Positions 39,096 to 49,360 of a DNA stretch of 64,000 nt are shown piece after piece. The notes below the pieces were generated by a model that did not search any database, was not told the origin of the DNA, and was given only the letters and a program-made list of their open reading frames with translations. The DNA comes from Sphingobium soli (lineage in GTDB: Bacteria > Pseudomonadota > Alphaproteobacteria > Sphingomonadales > Sphingomonadaceae). The position numbers and the translations under genes are program-made. The stretch spans positions 62,001 through 126,000 of the forward strand of contig NZ_JAJGNP010000001.1 in assembly GCF_020782245.1 (NCBI RefSeq), in the 5' to 3' direction. How positions within the stretch are numbered: the stretch's first letter is position 1; every line of letters begins with the position of its first letter.

Positions 39096-39202
39096 GCCGG
39101 GGAAAACGGATTGATGCAGCCCGTCCTCCATGTCCGCGATCAGGCGCCGGGATGGCGCACCTGTCTGGCATTCCTCGAGCCGCCGCACTAAAGGCGAGCG
39201 CC

Positions 39203-40510
39203 ATGCAGCCCGCCCCCCTTTCCTCGCCCGACGCCGCATCGCCATCGCGCGCCTCCTCCCGCACGCTTGGCCTTGCCGCCTGCATCGCGCTGGTGATGGG
39301 CAATATGATCGGGTCGGGCGTGTTCCTGCTGCCGGCCAGCCTTGCCCCTTTCGGCTGGGACGCGGTGGCGGGGTGGATATTCACCATCGCCGGGTCGCTG
39401 GTGCTGGCCTTCGTCATCGCGCGGCTGACCGTCGCCATGCCCGACGCCAGCCCGTCGCAGATGATCGCCCGCGCGTTCGGCCCGCTGGCCGGTTTCGCGA
39501 TCGGGTGGACCTACTGGATTTCCCTCATCATCACCAATGTCACCATCGCGGTCGCCGCCACCGCGAATGTGAGCAGCCTGCTGCCGGTGCTGGCGCGGCC
39601 GGGCCTTGGCGCGCTCTGTTCGATCGGATTTCTGTGGCTGATGACCGGCATCAATCTGGCCGGCGCACGGGCGGCCGGCGTGGCGCAGATCTGGACCACG
39701 GCGATCAAGCTCATCCCGATCATCGTCGTCCTGATCCTGTTGCTGCTGATAGTGGGCAGCGGCCGGGCAGAGGTTGCGCCCTTCCCGCCTCAGGGCCTGA
39801 CCGGCGCGGGCATCACCGCTTCGGCCGCGCTGACGCTCTGGGCGCTGCTCGGCTTTGAATCGGCCAGCGTCGCGGCCGACAAGGTGCGCGACCCCGCGCG
39901 CACCATCCCGCGCGCGACGTTGATCGGCACGGCGGCGACCGGGCTGATCTACCTGATCGTCTGTTCCGGCATCGCGCTGACACTGCCGGCGGCGCAGACG
40001 CAGACCGGCTCCCCCTTCGGCGCGTTCGTCAGCCATTATTGGTCGCCGGGTCCGGCCAGCCTTGTGGCGATGTTCGTTGTGGTCAGCTGCCTGGGCGCGC
40101 TCAACGGCTGGACGCTGCTGCAAGGCGAAGTGCCGCTGGCGATGGCGCGCGGTGGCGAATTGCCCCGCTGGCTTGCCGTCACCGACGCGCGCGGCACGCC
40201 GCGCCGCGCCCTCATCCTGTCCACCATCCTCGCCAGCCTGATGCTGGTCGCCAACAGCCTGCAAGGGCTGGTCGCGCTGTTCACCATGATGGCGCTGCTC
40301 GCGACATCGGCGACGCTGTGGCTCTATGTCGGCTTCGCGCTCGCCAGCCTGCGGTTCCGGCTCGTGATGCCGGCTGCGATCATCGGCCTGGGCTATGCGC
40401 TCTGGACCTTATGGGGTGCAGGCGTCGTCGCCAGCGGATCGAGCATCCTGCTGATGCTCGCGGGCCTGCCCTTCTACGCCCGGGCGCGGCGGGAACGGAA
40501 GGCTTTGTAA
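39203..40510 (+). CDS. APC family amino acid permease
   Basis: A 435-residue inner-membrane transporter with about twelve hydrophobic spans. The N-terminal 'IALVMGNMIGSGVFLLPASL' is the APC signature around the unwound helix 1, and 'LWALLGFESASVAADKVRDP' is the helix 6 region. It belongs to the basic amino acid/polyamine antiporter-like branch, with substrate unknown. AAGGCGAG lies upstream of ATG 39203; a start at 39152 is less supported. Confidence 0.88.
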   Translation: MQPAPLSSPDAASPSRASSRTLGLAACIALVMGNMIGSGVFLLPASLAPFGWDAVAGWIFTIAGSLVLAFVIARLTVAMPDASPSQMIARAFGPLAGFAIGWTYWISLIITNVTIAVAATANVSSLLPVLARPGLGALCSIGFLWLMTGINLAGARAAGVAQIWTTAIKLIPIIVVLILLLLIVGSGRAEVAPFPPQGLTGAGITASAALTLWALLGFESASVAADKVRDPARTIPRATLIGTAATGLIYLIVCSGIALTLPAAQTQTGSPFGAFVSHYWSPGPASLVAMFVVVSCLGALNGWTLLQGEVPLAMARGGELPRWLAVTDARGTPRRALILSTILASLMLVANSLQGLVALFTMMALLATSATLWLYVGFALASLRFRLVMPAAIIGLGYALWTLWGAGVVASGSSILLMLAGLPFYARARRERKAL

Positions 40511-40513
40511 ATC

Positions 40514-40596
40514 CCCCGTTCGGTTGGAGCAGCCATCGAGCGCAGCCGAGACGGCGTATCGAGAACAATTTCTCGACACGCTCAAACCGAACGGGG
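40514..40596. repeat. Interspersed inverted repeat, copy 1
   Basis: CCCCGTTCGGTTGGAGC (40514-40530) matches the reverse complement of 40580-40596 in 16 of 17 positions. An inner TCGAGAA/TTCTCGA stem lies at 40559-40576. It is in the gap between the convergent permease and dnaJ genes, so it can fold in both transcripts. A related copy is at 63794-63858. Confidence 0.85.
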
Positions 40597-40616
40597 TGGC
40601 GAACTGGGGCGGGGAA

Positions 40617-41753
40617 TCAATCCCCCCACATTTCCTTGAGCTTGGAGAAAAATCCCGTCGATTGCGGGCATTCCTCGCCCGTTTCCGTTTCGCGGAAGGC
40701 TTCGAGCAATTCGCGCTGCTTGGCGGTCAGCTTCGTCGGCGTCTCGACGTCCACCTGGATGACCAGATCGCCAAGGCCGCGACCATTGAGCACCGGCATG
40801 CCCGCGCCGCGCTGGCGGATCTGTTTGCCCGACTGGATGCCGACCGGGATCTTGATCTCGTGCCGACTGCCGTCCAGCCCCGGCACTTCGATTGTCCCGC
40901 CCAAGGCAGCGGTCGTGAAGCTGACCGGCGCGCGGCAGAACAAAGTCGTGCCGTCGCGTTCGAAGATCGCATGGCGCTTCACATGCAGGAAAATATAGAG
41001 GTCGCCAGCCGGTGCGCCCCGCGCGCCCGCTTCGCCCTCGCCCGACAGGCGGATACGCGTGCCTTCATCCACGCCGGCAGGGATGGAAACCGACAGCGAC
41101 TTGGGTTTGTCGACACGGCCCTCACCCCGGCATGACCGGCACGGGCTTTCGATCACCTGCCCTGCGCCATGGCAGGACGGACAGGTACGCTCGACCACGA
41201 AAAAGCCCTGCTGCGCGCGCACCTGGCCATGACCATGGCAGGTCGCGCAGGTCTTGACCCCGGTGCCCGGCTGCGCGCCCGACCCGTCGCAGGTTTCGCA
41301 AGCGGCCGACACTTCGATCTGAATGTCGGTCTGCTTGCCATGATAGGCTTCGTCGAGGCTGATCTCCATGTCGTAGCGCAGGTCCGCGCCGCGCCGCTGC
41401 TGCTGGCGTCCGCCACCCGCGCCGCCAAAGCCGGCCTGGCCGAAGATCGTCTCGAAAATATCGCCAAGGTCGGAAAAACCGCCCGCCTGCCCACGGAACC
41501 CGCCGCCGCCTCCGCCGTTCTGAGCATTGGTATAGGCGGCATGGCCATAGCGGTCATAGGCCGCCCGCTTCTGGGGGTCTTTCAGGCACTCATAGGCTTC
41601 CGACACGGCCTTGAACTTGGCTTCGCTGTCGGTGCATCCCCCGGTACGATCCGGGTGATATTTCATCGCGAGCTTGCGATACGCGCTCTTGATGGTCGCG
41701 CCGTCTGCGGTGCGCTCGACCTCGAGCAGCGAATAATAGTCCGTTTCAGTCAT
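40617..41753 (-). CDS. dnaJ: Chaperone protein DnaJ
   Basis: Hsp40 co-chaperone of DnaK, 378 residues. The J domain has His33-Pro34-Asp35 in 'KYHPDRTGG'. A Gly-rich segment follows, then four zinc-binding repeats ('CETCDGSG', 'CATCHGHG', 'CPSCHGAG', 'CRSCRGEG') and the C-terminal substrate-binding domain. It is 60 bp downstream of dnaK on the same strand, separated by a strong hairpin. Confidence 0.97.
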   Translation of the reverse strand: MTETDYYSLLEVERTADGATIKSAYRKLAMKYHPDRTGGCTDSEAKFKAVSEAYECLKDPQKRAAYDRYGHAAYTNAQNGGGGGGFRGQAGGFSDLGDIFETIFGQAGFGGAGGGRQQQRRGADLRYDMEISLDEAYHGKQTDIQIEVSAACETCDGSGAQPGTGVKTCATCHGHGQVRAQQGFFVVERTCPSCHGAGQVIESPCRSCRGEGRVDKPKSLSVSIPAGVDEGTRIRLSGEGEAGARGAPAGDLYIFLHVKRHAIFERDGTTLFCRAPVSFTTAALGGTIEVPGLDGSRHEIKIPVGIQSGKQIRQRGAGMPVLNGRGLGDLVIQVDVETPTKLTAKQRELLEAFRETETGEECPQSTGFFSKLKEMWGD

Positions 41754-41766
41754 ATCATTCCCGGCT

Positions 41767-41802
41767 GCACCCGCCGCCGCGTGTCACGCGCGCGGCGGGT
41801 GC
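41767..41802 (-). repeat. Hairpin between dnaK and dnaJ
   Basis: GCACCCGCCG (41767-41776) and CGGCGGGTGC (41793-41802) form a perfect 10-bp stem that can extend inward. No T-run follows on the minus strand. It probably stabilises the dnaK part of the message or reduces read-through into dnaJ. Confidence 0.7.
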
Positions 41803-41813
41803 AGTCTAACGGC

Positions 41814-43712
<1,899 letters not shown>

Positions 43713-43803
43713 TTTTTCCTCTTTTAACCCCAAATCATGCGTTCAGCGGTTGAAGGCCAAATACCTCACGAAAGCGCCAAGGCAAGGCCGGTTTGCACGG
43801 GGG

Positions 43804-43831
43804 ATATAGGCGTGCTTTCGCTTGGCACAAG
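43804..43831 (-). promoter_or_regulatory. Heat-shock (RpoH) promoter of dnaK-dnaJ
   Basis: On the minus strand CTTG (43831-43828) is followed after exactly 17 bases by CCTATAT (43810-43804). This matches the alphaproteobacterial heat-shock consensus CTTG-N17-CYTATNT in all defined positions, although the extra downstream G of the longer consensus is C. The start point would be about 85 bp before the dnaK ATG. Confidence 0.75.
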
Positions 43832-43888
43832 GCGCAGGGGCGATTAGCTATGCAACCGACCTGAAACAAGACAGACATGGAGTGAGAG

Positions 43889-44362
43889 ATGCGTGGTCCC
43901 CTTGCCCTCATCGCCCTGGCAGCGCCGTTGGCCCTGACCGCCTGCGGAGACCCCGCCCCCACCTATATCGACCAGGCCTGGATACGCCTGTCGCCGAACA
44001 AGGATCGTCCCTCGGCCGGCTATTTCGTCGCCCATGGCGGCGATAGCGCGACCCAACTGCGCGGCGTGCTCACCGACTATGCGCTCAAGGTGGAGATGCA
44101 CGAAAGCGTCGAGGAAAACGGCGTCATGACGATGAAGCCGATCAACAGCGTCGATATTCCTGCCGAGGGCACGGTGACGTTCGCGCCGGGCGGCAAGCAT
44201 CTGATGCTCTGGGGCGTCAACGACACCGCGATCAGCCGGGGCAAGATGCAACTCACTTTCCTGCTCGACAATGGCGACCGGCTGCTGGTCGATGCCGTAA
44301 TCCGCAAGCCGGAGGGCGCGGCCGCCGCCACCCCGGCCCCGTCGGACAACAGCGCCAATTGA
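43889..44362 (+). CDS. PCu(A)C-type copper chaperone lipoprotein
   Basis: A 157-residue periplasmic lipoprotein ('LALTAC' lipobox, Cys ~19) of the PCu(A)C/DUF461 family, which delivers copper to cytochrome oxidase. The metal motif is visible: Met-His in 'VEMHESVEENGVMTM' and His-x-Met in 'GGKHLMLWG' about 40 residues later. The stop overlaps the TTG start of the next gene. Confidence 0.88.
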   Translation: MRGPLALIALAAPLALTACGDPAPTYIDQAWIRLSPNKDRPSAGYFVAHGGDSATQLRGVLTDYALKVEMHESVEENGVMTMKPINSVDIPAEGTVTFAPGGKHLMLWGVNDTAISRGKMQLTFLLDNGDRLLVDAVIRKPEGAAAATPAPSDNSAN

Positions 44363-44823
44363 CCAGCCGGCCGCTGACGCCGGGCGAAGTCGCGCTCGCC
44401 CGCACTATGTTCGGCGCCGTGATCGACTATGCGCGCGTGCGCGTCCATGACCGCGCCTGGTGGCCGCTCCAGCCCCGGCGCGTCACCATGGCGCCCGATG
44501 GCGACCTGTGGTTCCACCCGCAAGGCGGCCTGTTCTGCGCCGATTTTCGGGACCAGCCGCTCCATCTCCAGGCGCATTTCATCCACGAAATGACCCATGT
44601 CTGGCAGGCGCAACGATCGGGCAGATGGTGGCTCCCGCTAATGCGGCACCCCTTCTGCCGCTACGACTATGCCATCGCGCCGGGCAAGCCCTTCGCGCGC
44701 TACGGCATCGAGCAACAGGCCGAAATCGTGAAACACGCCTTCCTGCTGCGACAGGGCCGGACGATAGACGGCAAGCCGGGACTTGAAGCGTATGAAGCCC
44801 TGTTGCCGTTCGAGGCTGGTTGA
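44359..44823 (+). CDS. Vgr-related/putative zinc metalloprotease-like protein
   Basis: A 154-residue protein with HExxH in 'FIHEMTHVWQAQRSG' and a Trp-rich N-terminus ('RAWWPLQPRRVTMAPDG'). Proteins of this kind in sphingomonads are labelled vgr-related; the HEMTH motif suggests zinc binding. The start is the unusual TTG 44359, overlapping the previous stop, because the conserved 'LTPGEVALARTMFG' lies directly after it. ATG 44407 would cut that region. Function is unknown. Confidence 0.7.
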   Translation: MTSRPLTPGEVALARTMFGAVIDYARVRVHDRAWWPLQPRRVTMAPDGDLWFHPQGGLFCADFRDQPLHLQAHFIHEMTHVWQAQRSGRWWLPLMRHPFCRYDYAIAPGKPFARYGIEQQAEIVKHAFLLRQGRTIDGKPGLEAYEALLPFEAG

Positions 44824-44880
44824 CGGGTTGGATCAGGAGCGCGCGCCCATCCCTGTCGTCACCCCCGCATTTTCACCGTC

Positions 44881-44900
44881 ATCCCCGCGCAGGCGGGGAT
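44881..44900. repeat. REP-like palindrome
   Basis: ATCCCCGCGCAGGCGGGGAT is an 8-bp perfect stem with a 4-base loop, followed by CCATCTCCCG. This is the form of the short palindromic extragenic repeats common in sphingomonad genomes. It is in a 235-bp intergenic stretch with no gene. Confidence 0.7.
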
Positions 44901-45058
44901 CCATCTCCCGACGCTGCACATGGCCAGACATCAGAAGACGGGCCCCCGCATCCACGAGGGGGGCGGAAAGGGATGGGAAGAGGACGTGCCGTTTTCGAAA
45001 CGGACATTTAGTTAAGCTGTCATTGCCGCGCGATGCCTAAAGCGGCACTATTTCTCCG

Positions 45059-45475
45059 ATGAGGATTTATCCGGCTTTCGTCCTATCTGCATTCCTGAGC
45101 CTCGTGACGACAGGGTGCGGTCGCGCGCCAGAGAATTACGCCTCAAGTTGCTCAACCCCACGCGAGCATTGGGGCCGGGAAAAGGATGGCATCGGTCATT
45201 TAAGGACAGTGCAACCGATTTATGTCGCCTCTGACGGATCAACGCTTTGGAACAAGTCCGTCATATCAGACGCCACCCTTCGGCGTTATATGGCAATCAT
45301 GAGCGAGATGAACCCAGAGCCTCAGGCGGTCCTTGATGTCGCGCCCACTGCGCCGTGCAATCGCGTTGAAGCTGTTCGGGCAATTATGGATTCGGCACCG
45401 CTCTGCGAAGGGCCGCAGTCGCTATGCAGCGAAGGATGGAACTGGCGACAATGGCCAGATTTGGGCGGTTCTTAG
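45059..45475 (+). CDS. Hypothetical lipoprotein with ExbD/TolR-like periplasmic pattern
   Basis: A 138-residue protein with signal 'FVLSAFLSLVTTGC' (lipobox TTGC, Cys ~20). The region 'PIYVASDGSTLWNKSVISD' to 'YMAIMSEMNPEPQAVLDV' and 'NRVEAVRAIMD' resembles the periplasmic domain of ExbD/TolR proteins, but the usual transmembrane helix is replaced by a lipid anchor. It also has six cysteines, counting the lipobox one, unusual for that family. Its GC looks lower than its neighbours' and it lies between repeat-rich stretches, which may indicate transfer. Function is not known. Confidence 0.6.
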   Translation: MRIYPAFVLSAFLSLVTTGCGRAPENYASSCSTPREHWGREKDGIGHLRTVQPIYVASDGSTLWNKSVISDATLRRYMAIMSEMNPEPQAVLDVAPTAPCNRVEAVRAIMDSAPLCEGPQSLCSEGWNWRQWPDLGGS

Positions 45476-45536
45476 TGCCTCCTATGGGGTTGCGCTTATC
45501 CTCACCTCAATGGCTTAAAATGATCGGTTCCAGACC

Positions 45537-45652
45537 ATCCTCCCCTGTAAGGAGAGGTGGCTGGCCGTAGGCCAGACGGAGGGGTGTCCCCCTCTCGACA
45601 AGGTGACTCCCCTCGACCACTTCGTGGTCCCCCTCCCCTTGCAGGGGAGGAT
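45537..45652. repeat. Composite palindromic repeat (CCTCCCC type)
   Basis: The outer arms 45537-45557 and 45632-45652 match in 19 of 21 positions as inverted repeats (ATCCTCCCCTG type). Inside are smaller palindromes: GGCCGTAGGCC at 45563-45573 and ACCACTTCGTGGT. It sits in the 440-bp intergenic stretch 45476-45915, which otherwise holds only short direct repeats (GGTCGC near 45825-45855) and no convincing gene. Confidence 0.8.
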
Positions 45653-45915
45653 TTGACCGCCGACCTTGGTCGACACCGGACGGACGCCCAGCCACCCCTC
45701 CCCCCGCAAATATCTGTCCTATTCCCGCCTTCTCTGCTTCATCCTTGTCGATGCGCTCGCAGTCTCTTCCGCCTGCCATTCCCGTCCGCCAACACCCTGT
45801 TGGATGTGTCGTTTCATGGTCGCCTCGCAGGCGCTTCGTAGTCGCCTCATGGTCGCTTCGGGCCGAAAACGCCCGACGACATTGTGAACTTCGCACCCGT
45901 CACGCGGCGCGCCGA

Positions 45916-46407
45916 TCAGATATTGCCCTGAAGCTCCTCCGGCACGTCATCATCGGGACCAAAATAGAGCGACGCGCATGCGTCTTTCAGGCATCCGCCC
46001 TCCAGCGTCAGGTCGTCGCGCCAGGCGTCGGCGATGAAGTCCATCGTGTCGAGATGCCGGTCCTCGAAATACATGGCGTGGACATCGTCGCGCCCCGCGC
46101 CATAGACGATGCGGCCGATCTTGGTCCAGATCGACGCCATGGTACACATGCCGCACGGCTGGAGCGTCGAATAGAGCGTCGCCCCGCGCAAATCCATGTC
46201 GCCATGGACCTGCCCCGCCGCGCGAAACGCCATCATTTCGGCATGCGCGGTGGCGTCGCACCGCTCCTCGGTTTCATTGACGCCCTGCGCCAGCACCGCG
46301 CCGTCGAGCACAATGATCGCAGCGATCGGCGTGTCCTGCGGCGAACTGCCCTTGCTGCGCGCAAGGTCGATCGCGCGTTGCATCCATTTGCTGTCGGTTT
46401 CGTCCAT
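45916..46407 (-). CDS. Nucleoside/tRNA-type deaminase
   Basis: A 163-residue zinc deaminase of the CDA fold. 'DATAHAEMMAFRAAG' (His-Ala-Glu) and 'LQPCGMCTMASIW' (Cys-x2-Cys) are the zinc and catalytic motifs. It resembles guanine or nucleoside deaminases more than TadA, because of the longer C-terminus with a 'HAMYFEDRHLDTMDFI' segment. ATG 46407 has GGAAGGGA upstream. It occupies the place downstream of sdhA where sdhB is often found, but is separated by a terminator. Confidence 0.85.
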   Translation of the reverse strand: MDETDSKWMQRAIDLARSKGSSPQDTPIAAIIVLDGAVLAQGVNETEERCDATAHAEMMAFRAAGQVHGDMDLRGATLYSTLQPCGMCTMASIWTKIGRIVYGAGRDDVHAMYFEDRHLDTMDFIADAWRDDLTLEGGCLKDACASLYFGPDDDVPEELQGNI

Positions 46408-46531
46408 CCCGGTCCCTTCCGCCCTGTGGCGCATTCCCGGCATGGACGTTTGGGATCGGCGCTCGTTCCCCGCCCGCTCAGGCAGGACAGCAATGCCGCC
46501 CGGCTCGACCGGCCACCGCTTCCCCCAAACG

Positions 46532-46559
46532 AAAAGGGCGAACCCGCCGGCCCGCCCTT
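46532..46559 (-). terminator. Rho-independent terminator after sdhA
   Basis: On the minus strand AAGGGCG (46559-46553) pairs with CGCCCTT (46540-46534) and the arm continues into TTTT. It is 25 bp downstream of the sdhA stop, so the sdhCDA transcript ends here. Confidence 0.75.
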
Positions 46560-46584
46560 ATCCTTCAACCCGTCGTCGCGGCCC

Positions 46585-48387
46585 TTAGTAAACTCGCGCC
46601 TTGGGCTTGATATAATCTGCTTCGTCGGTGAGCGTGTAATCGTGGACCGGACGATAATCGAGGCTGACCTTGCCGCCCTGGCCACCCCAGCCGTCGAACC
46701 AGCTGATCGTGTGCTTCATCCAGTTTTCGTCGTCGCGGTTCGGGAAATCCTCATGCGCATGCGCGCCACGGCTTTCCTTGCGGTTTTCCGCGCTGACCAT
46801 CGTGCAGACCGCCGACGACATAAGATTGTCGAGCTCCAGCGTCTCGATGAGGTCGGTGTTCCAGATCAGCGAGCGGTCGGCGACGGACACGTCCTCCATC
46901 CGCTTGTTGACCTGCGCCATCTTCTGCACGCCCTCGGCCAGCAACTCGCTGTCGCGGAACACGGCGGCATGCTTCTGCATGGTGTGCTGCATTTCCAGAC
47001 GGATCGCGGCGGTGGGCGACCCGCCCTTGGCATTGCGATATGTGTCGAGGCGGGACAGCGCCAGATCGGCCGCATCCTTGGGCAGCGGCTTGTGGCTGCC
47101 ATTGGGCTTCAATGTTTCCTTGAGGTGCAGGCCGGTCGCGCGGCCGAACACGACAAGGTCAATGAGGCTGTTGGAGCCAAGGCGGTTCGCGCCATGGACC
47201 GACACGCAGGCGGCTTCGCCCACGGCATAAAGGCCAGGCACCACGACTTCGGGATCGTCGCCGACCTTCGTCACCACCTGGCCATGATAGTTACAGGGGA
47301 TGCCGCCCATATTGTAATGGACCGTCGGCGTGACCGGCAGCGGCTGGCGCGTCAGATCGACGCCCGCGAAAATCTTGCCGCTTTCGGTGATGCCGGGCAG
47401 GCGTTCGGCCAGCACCTTGGGATCGATATGATCCAGGTGCAGGAAGATATGGTCCTTGTTGGGACCAACGCCGCGCCCTTCGCGCATTTCCATCGCCATG
47501 GATCGCGACACGACGTCACGGCTGGCCAGATCCTTCGCCGACGGGGCATAGCGTTCCATGAAACGCTCGCCTTCGCTGTTGGTGAGGTAGCCGCCCTCGC
47601 CACGCGCGCCTTCGGTGATGAGCACGCCCGCGCCGTAGATGCCGGTCGGGTGGAACTGCACGAACTCCAGATCCTGGAGCGGCAGGCCAGCGCGCAGCAC
47701 CATGCCGCCGCCATCGCCGGTGCAGCTATGCGCCGACGTGGCCGAGAAATAGGCGCGGCCATAGCCGCCCGTCGCCAGCACGACCGCATGCGCGCGGAAG
47801 CGGTGGATGGAGCCGTCCTCCATGCAGATGGCGATGACGCCCCGGCATTCCCCATTTTCCATGATCAGGTCGATGGCGAAATATTCGATGTAAAAGTCCG
47901 CGTCATATTTCAGCGACTGCTGATAGAGCGCGTGGAGCATCGCATGGCCGGTACGGTCGGCCGCTGCGCATGTGCGCTGCACCGGCGGGCCTTCGCCCAT
48001 ATTCTGCATATGGCCACCGAAGGGACGCTGGTAGATCGTCCCATTTTCGTTGCGGCTGAACGGCACGCCGGCATGTTCCAGCTCGATGACCGCGGCAGGC
48101 GCTTCGCGCACCATATATTCGATCGCGTCCTGGTCGCCCAGCCAGTCAGACCCCTTGACGGTGTCGTACATATGCCAGGTCCAGTGGTCGGGGCTGTTGT
48201 TGCCCAGAGACGCGGCGATGCCGCCCTGCGCCGCCACGGTGTGCGACCGGGTTGGGAACAGCTTGGTGATGCAGGCGGTCTTCAGGCCCGCTTCGGCGCT
48301 GCCCATGGTGGCGCGCAGGCCCGAACCGCCCGCGCCGACGACGACCGTGTCATAGGTGTGATCGATGATCTTGTAGGCTTCGGTCAT
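46585..48387 (-). CDS. sdhA: Succinate dehydrogenase flavoprotein subunit
   Basis: Catalytic subunit of complex II, 600 residues. '[20 protein letters not shown]' binds FAD, '[18 protein letters not shown]' holds the His that carries FAD covalently, and '[20 protein letters not shown]' is the conserved C-terminal FAD contact. Its ATG shares one base with the sdhD stop. sdhB is not found downstream. Confidence 0.97.
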   Translation of the reverse strand: MTEAYKIIDHTYDTVVVGAGGSGLRATMGSAEAGLKTACITKLFPTRSHTVAAQGGIAASLGNNSPDHWTWHMYDTVKGSDWLGDQDAIEYMVREAPAAVIELEHAGVPFSRNENGTIYQRPFGGHMQNMGEGPPVQRTCAAADRTGHAMLHALYQQSLKYDADFYIEYFAIDLIMENGECRGVIAICMEDGSIHRFRAHAVVLATGGYGRAYFSATSAHSCTGDGGGMVLRAGLPLQDLEFVQFHPTGIYGAGVLITEGARGEGGYLTNSEGERFMERYAPSAKDLASRDVVSRSMAMEMREGRGVGPNKDHIFLHLDHIDPKVLAERLPGITESGKIFAGVDLTRQPLPVTPTVHYNMGGIPCNYHGQVVTKVGDDPEVVVPGLYAVGEAACVSVHGANRLGSNSLIDLVVFGRATGLHLKETLKPNGSHKPLPKDAADLALSRLDTYRNAKGGSPTAAIRLEMQHTMQKHAAVFRDSELLAEGVQKMAQVNKRMEDVSVADRSLIWNTDLIETLELDNLMSSAVCTMVSAENRKESRGAHAHEDFPNRDDENWMKHTISWFDGWGGQGGKVSLDYRPVHDYTLTDEADYIKPKARVY

Positions 48388-48776
48388 TATTCGGCAGTCC
48401 CCGTGAAGGCGATCTTGGCGATCGCGAAGATGCCGGCGGCCGCGCCGCCAATGGCATAGAAGTTCAGCAGCAGGATGCAGAGGAAATTGAGGCCCTTGTC
48501 ATGGACATAATCCTCCAGCATCACCTGCATGCCAAGGCGCAGGTGCAGGAAGATGCTGACCAGCATCAACATCATCGGCACCGCGACCAGCGGGTTGGCG
48601 ATCCAGGCGACCACGCTGTCATAATCGAGGCCCGGCAGGCTGATGAGGCTGAACAGCAGCCACAGCACCAGCAGCAGATTGCCGACCGCCGTATAACGCT
48701 GCGTCAGCCAGTGATGCGCGCCTTCCTTGGCGGAGCCGAGCCCGCGAACGCGGCCGATACCAGTTCCCGTGCCCAT
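48387..48776 (-). CDS. sdhD: Succinate dehydrogenase membrane anchor subunit D
   Basis: A 129-residue membrane anchor with three helices ('[17 protein letters not shown]', '[21 protein letters not shown]', '[19 protein letters not shown]') and the haem/quinone-region '[16 protein letters not shown]'. It overlaps sdhC and sdhA by one base on each side. Confidence 0.93.
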   Translation of the reverse strand: MGTGTGIGRVRGLGSAKEGAHHWLTQRYTAVGNLLLVLWLLFSLISLPGLDYDSVVAWIANPLVAVPMMLMLVSIFLHLRLGMQVMLEDYVHDKGLNFLCILLLNFYAIGGAAAGIFAIAKIAFTGTAE

Positions 48777-49174
48777 CAGAACGCCTTTCCGAAGAAGATA
48801 TATGCCCAGAACAGGATGGTCAGCGCCGCGCCGGCAAGGAACACGCCGATCGACCAGCTCTTGTTGGTGCGCAGTTCATAGCCCGCCCCCATGTCGAGGA
48901 CGAAGTGGCGCAATCCGGAGCAGAGATGTTGGAAGAAGAACCAGCTAAGGCCGATCATCACCAGATAGCCAATGGGCGATGTCGCGCAACTGACGAAGGT
49001 CGCATAGGCTTCCGGGCCAATCGCGGCGGCCATCAGCCACCAGACCAGGCCCAGCGCGCCGACCGTGGCCAGGCCGTTGCCCGTCACGCGGTGCATGATG
49101 GAAACGGCCATGTGCGGGCCCCATTTCCAGATCGTCAAATGCGGCGAGAGCGGCCGGCTGGAGGTTCGCGCCAT
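48776..49174 (-). CDS. sdhC: Succinate dehydrogenase cytochrome b556 subunit
   Basis: A 132-residue membrane subunit. 'RPLSPHLTIWKWGPHMAVSI' with the following 'MHRVTGNGL' is the conserved SdhC start with quinone-site residues, and His in 'HLCSGLRHFVLDMG' is the haem ligand. ATG 49174 gives the family length; the upstream in-frame extension to 49303 is not conserved in type. Confidence 0.95.
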   Translation of the reverse strand: MARTSSRPLSPHLTIWKWGPHMAVSIMHRVTGNGLATVGALGLVWWLMAAAIGPEAYATFVSCATSPIGYLVMIGLSWFFFQHLCSGLRHFVLDMGAGYELRTNKSWSIGVFLAGAALTILFWAYIFFGKAF

Positions 49175-49360
49175 GTCTACCCTTGTCCCTGATCTTGTGC
49201 TCGAGTCCCGTCCCCTTAAGAGCGAAGCGCGACAAGGGCAAGCCGCGCAAGCGTGCGAAAGCCTGCACTTCAGGGCTATCTGGCATAAGAAGTGATTAAC
49301 CAAAGGCCGCTAAGGATGGCGCCAGTTCACCATTCACAAGACCAGCAAGGGCACTCATCC

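Noticed and set aside
45507..45896. 129-codon minus-strand open frame in the repeat island
   Set aside because: It is built largely from the palindromic repeat itself, has no ribosome site and no domain.
45745..48459. 904-codon plus-strand open frame
   Set aside because: It runs opposite sdhA and the deaminase gene and starts in the repeat region. Its composition is His/Arg-rich as expected of an antisense frame.
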